NCBI GenBank assembly: GCA_946534745.1
Contig: CAMNDA010000028.1
Coordinates: forward strand, 1-6,335
Source of the DNA: an uncultured Verrucomicrobiota bacterium
Lineage (GTDB): Bacteria > Verrucomicrobiota > Kiritimatiellia > RFP12 > UBA3636
DNA: 6,335 nt
Direction: 5' to 3'
Shown: one piece after another, positions 5,721-6,335 of the stretch
Layout: every line of letters starts with the position of its first letter
Numbering within the stretch: position 1 is the stretch's first letter
Translations under genes and position numbers: made by a program
The notes under the pieces: model-generated
Seen by the model: the letters and a program-made list of their open reading frames with translations, nothing else
Told to the model about the DNA's origin: nothing
Database searches by the model: none

Positions 5721-6059
5721 AAAAGCTTGCAAAACTTGGTCGTGTGGTTCTTGAAACTGCGAATTGCCCGACCGAGAACCTCAAGAGGCTCTTCGAGCCG
5801 GGCGGCCAGATGGCAATTGAAATGAACGTGGTCCGGCATGACAACATGCCCGTATAGGGTAATCGCCGGTTCGAGAACCGGAATTCGCTCCAAGGAGGCC
5901 AGAACTTCACGGCCAAGTTCGGAGAGGCACACGATTCCGTCGTGGACTTGTCCGAAGAGCGGTTTTCGTTCGTCCAACGAAAGCGTAATGAAGAACGATG
6001 CTCCACGTGAGTAATCCCAGTCCTTGAACCGGCGGTAGCGATGAATCGGGCGCTCCATC

Positions 6060-6173
6060 TCACCCCTCCTCGCATCCATCCGGCTCTCTCTCGAGCGCTG
6101 CCTTGCCGAGATGAAGCCGGACCTGCATCTCTTCCGGAATCAGCATGTTCTTGATGTAGGTGCCCCAGCTCAT
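6060..6173 (-). CDS. Small 37-aa protein upstream of the transposase
   Basis: A 37-codon frame beginning MSWGTYIKNMLIPEEMQVRL and ending REPDGCEEG. The ATG (6171-6173) is preceded by AAGGA with an 8-nt spacer, a usable ribosome binding site. The stop TGA lies 1 nt before the transposase ATG, and the last codons (GAG GAG GGG) form the Shine-Dalgarno of the transposase, so translation of the two is probably coupled. The residues form a plausible amphipathic helix (EEMQVRLHLGKAALERE) with an acidic tail. I do not recognise the family. It might be a small partner of the transposase, a leader peptide, or the start of a gene cut short when the transposase inserted. Upstream in-frame codons stay open to the window edge, so a longer start is possible but has no good ribosome binding site. 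Confidence 0.45.
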   Translation of the reverse strand: MSWGTYIKNMLIPEEMQVRLHLGKAALEREPDGCEEG

Positions 6174-6335
6174 GGGAGGATTCCTTTCGTTGATGCGCTT
6201 GTGCGCGGGTTGTTGGAATCCACGATCCTGCCTCGTTCGCCATGACAGCTCTTCAACGGGAGGCGGCAAGCCGGTATCGACCAATACTCGGTGTGGCGTG
6301 ACGGGAGGAAATTCTCGCAGAATCGGCGGCGGTTG
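6174..6335. other. Right edge, no recognisable gene
   Basis: Apart from the ribosome binding site of the 37-codon frame (6182-6186), nothing identifiable is seen. On the minus strand the frame of the small protein is open to the window edge, reading PPILREFPPVTPHRVLVDTG then LPPPVEELSW and so on; these Pro-rich residues match no family I know. No clear promoter or hairpin is visible. It may be the upstream region of the transposase operon or the edge of a gene lying outside. Confidence 0.3.

Larger units (their letters stand above)
4983..6058 (-). pseudogene. REP-associated Y1 (HUH) transposase, RAYT, frame split by REP units
   Basis: RAYT proteins are single-strand-specific HUH nucleases that cut and join at REP hairpins. 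The start is the ATG at 6056-6058, 6 nt after a perfect AGGAGG (6065-6070). The N-terminal frame shows RYRRFKDWDYSRGASFFITL (residues 8-27), the HUH motif in HVVMPDHVHF (71-80; His77, His79) and the helix RAIRSFKNHTTKF (98-110). After LAEHG it enters a pair of inverted REP units (5583-5720) and continues as unrelated residues to 5276. The conserved second half resumes in a different frame at 5582: LWRLGYHDHLCLSRRF, then YIAYNPLKWA, ending at TAG 4983-4985. Removing the repeat pair leaves about 310-325 residues. The part beyond NPLKW (about 165 residues) is longer than in ordinary RAYTs and shows GFAIVSGF...GEQAV and GNEEIAFGRAACLDVNAEI, resembling a DprA/SLOG-like Rossmann domain. His occupies the place where the family usually has the catalytic Tyr (SFKxY). 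Probably inactive as one chain. Confidence 0.8.

Noticed and set aside
4695..5825. 376-codon plus-strand frame across the REP unit and the transposase
   Set aside because: It runs through REP DNA and opposite the conserved transposase C-terminal part, with Ala/Gly/Arg-rich composition and no family signal.
6060..6284. Longer 74-codon version of the small protein, starting near 6284
   Set aside because: The start there would be a TTG without a ribosome binding site and the added residues are Pro-rich and unlike the rest, whereas the ATG at 6173 has AAGGA at good spacing.

Overview
The window looks like part of a chromosome from a mostly GC-rich bacterium. No rRNA or tRNA gene is present to fix its taxonomy. 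The mix of a phosphonate/glycan operon, an IS-like REP-associated (Y1/RAYT) transposase, and GC-rich hairpin repeats beside purine-rich tandem repeats recalls the PVC group (Verrucomicrobiota/Kiritimatiellota). That placement comes from memory of similar repeat-rich genomes and is weak.

Left part (about 1-3207, + strand): a tightly packed phosphonate operon. It begins with a 5'-truncated phosphonopyruvate decarboxylase (aepY/ppd). This overlaps by 4 nt an iron-type alcohol dehydrogenase of the phosphonoacetaldehyde-reductase kind. A LicD-family transferase follows 31 nt later and is clearly AT-richer than everything around it. LicD overlaps by 4 nt a 53-codon frame that looks like the cut-off N-terminus of a glycan-cluster protein. 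Read together, phosphonopyruvate would become phosphonoacetaldehyde and then 2-hydroxyethylphosphonate, which a LicD-type enzyme could attach to a cell-surface glycan. PEP mutase and a cytidylyltransferase would be expected upstream, outside the window.

Middle (3239-4489, - strand): a GT4-type glycosyltransferase convergent with the operon, consistent with a surface-polysaccharide locus. It ends 31 nt from the broken frame.

Intergenic region (4490-4982): no intact gene. It holds a 27-bp GC-rich direct repeat with hairpins, a G-run tandem repeat of the form GGG-TTGAA, a good sigma70-like promoter on the - strand directly abutting the ATG of a frameshifted or cut-off small frame, one REP unit (A), and a further hairpin.

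Right part (4983-6335, - strand): a REP-associated Y1 transposase gene with a strong Shine-Dalgarno. Its reading frame is split in the middle by a pair of inverted REP units (B and C) that match REP unit A beyond its 3' end. The part after the split restores the conserved LWRLGYHDH and YIAYNPLKW motifs in another frame, then continues into a C-terminal domain of about 150 residues that resembles a DprA/SLOG-like Rossmann domain. A 37-codon frame with its own ribosome binding site lies immediately upstream and ends 1 nt before the transposase start. The main point of interest is this RAYT/REP module: a transposase apparently disrupted by its own repeat family and carrying an unusual extra domain.
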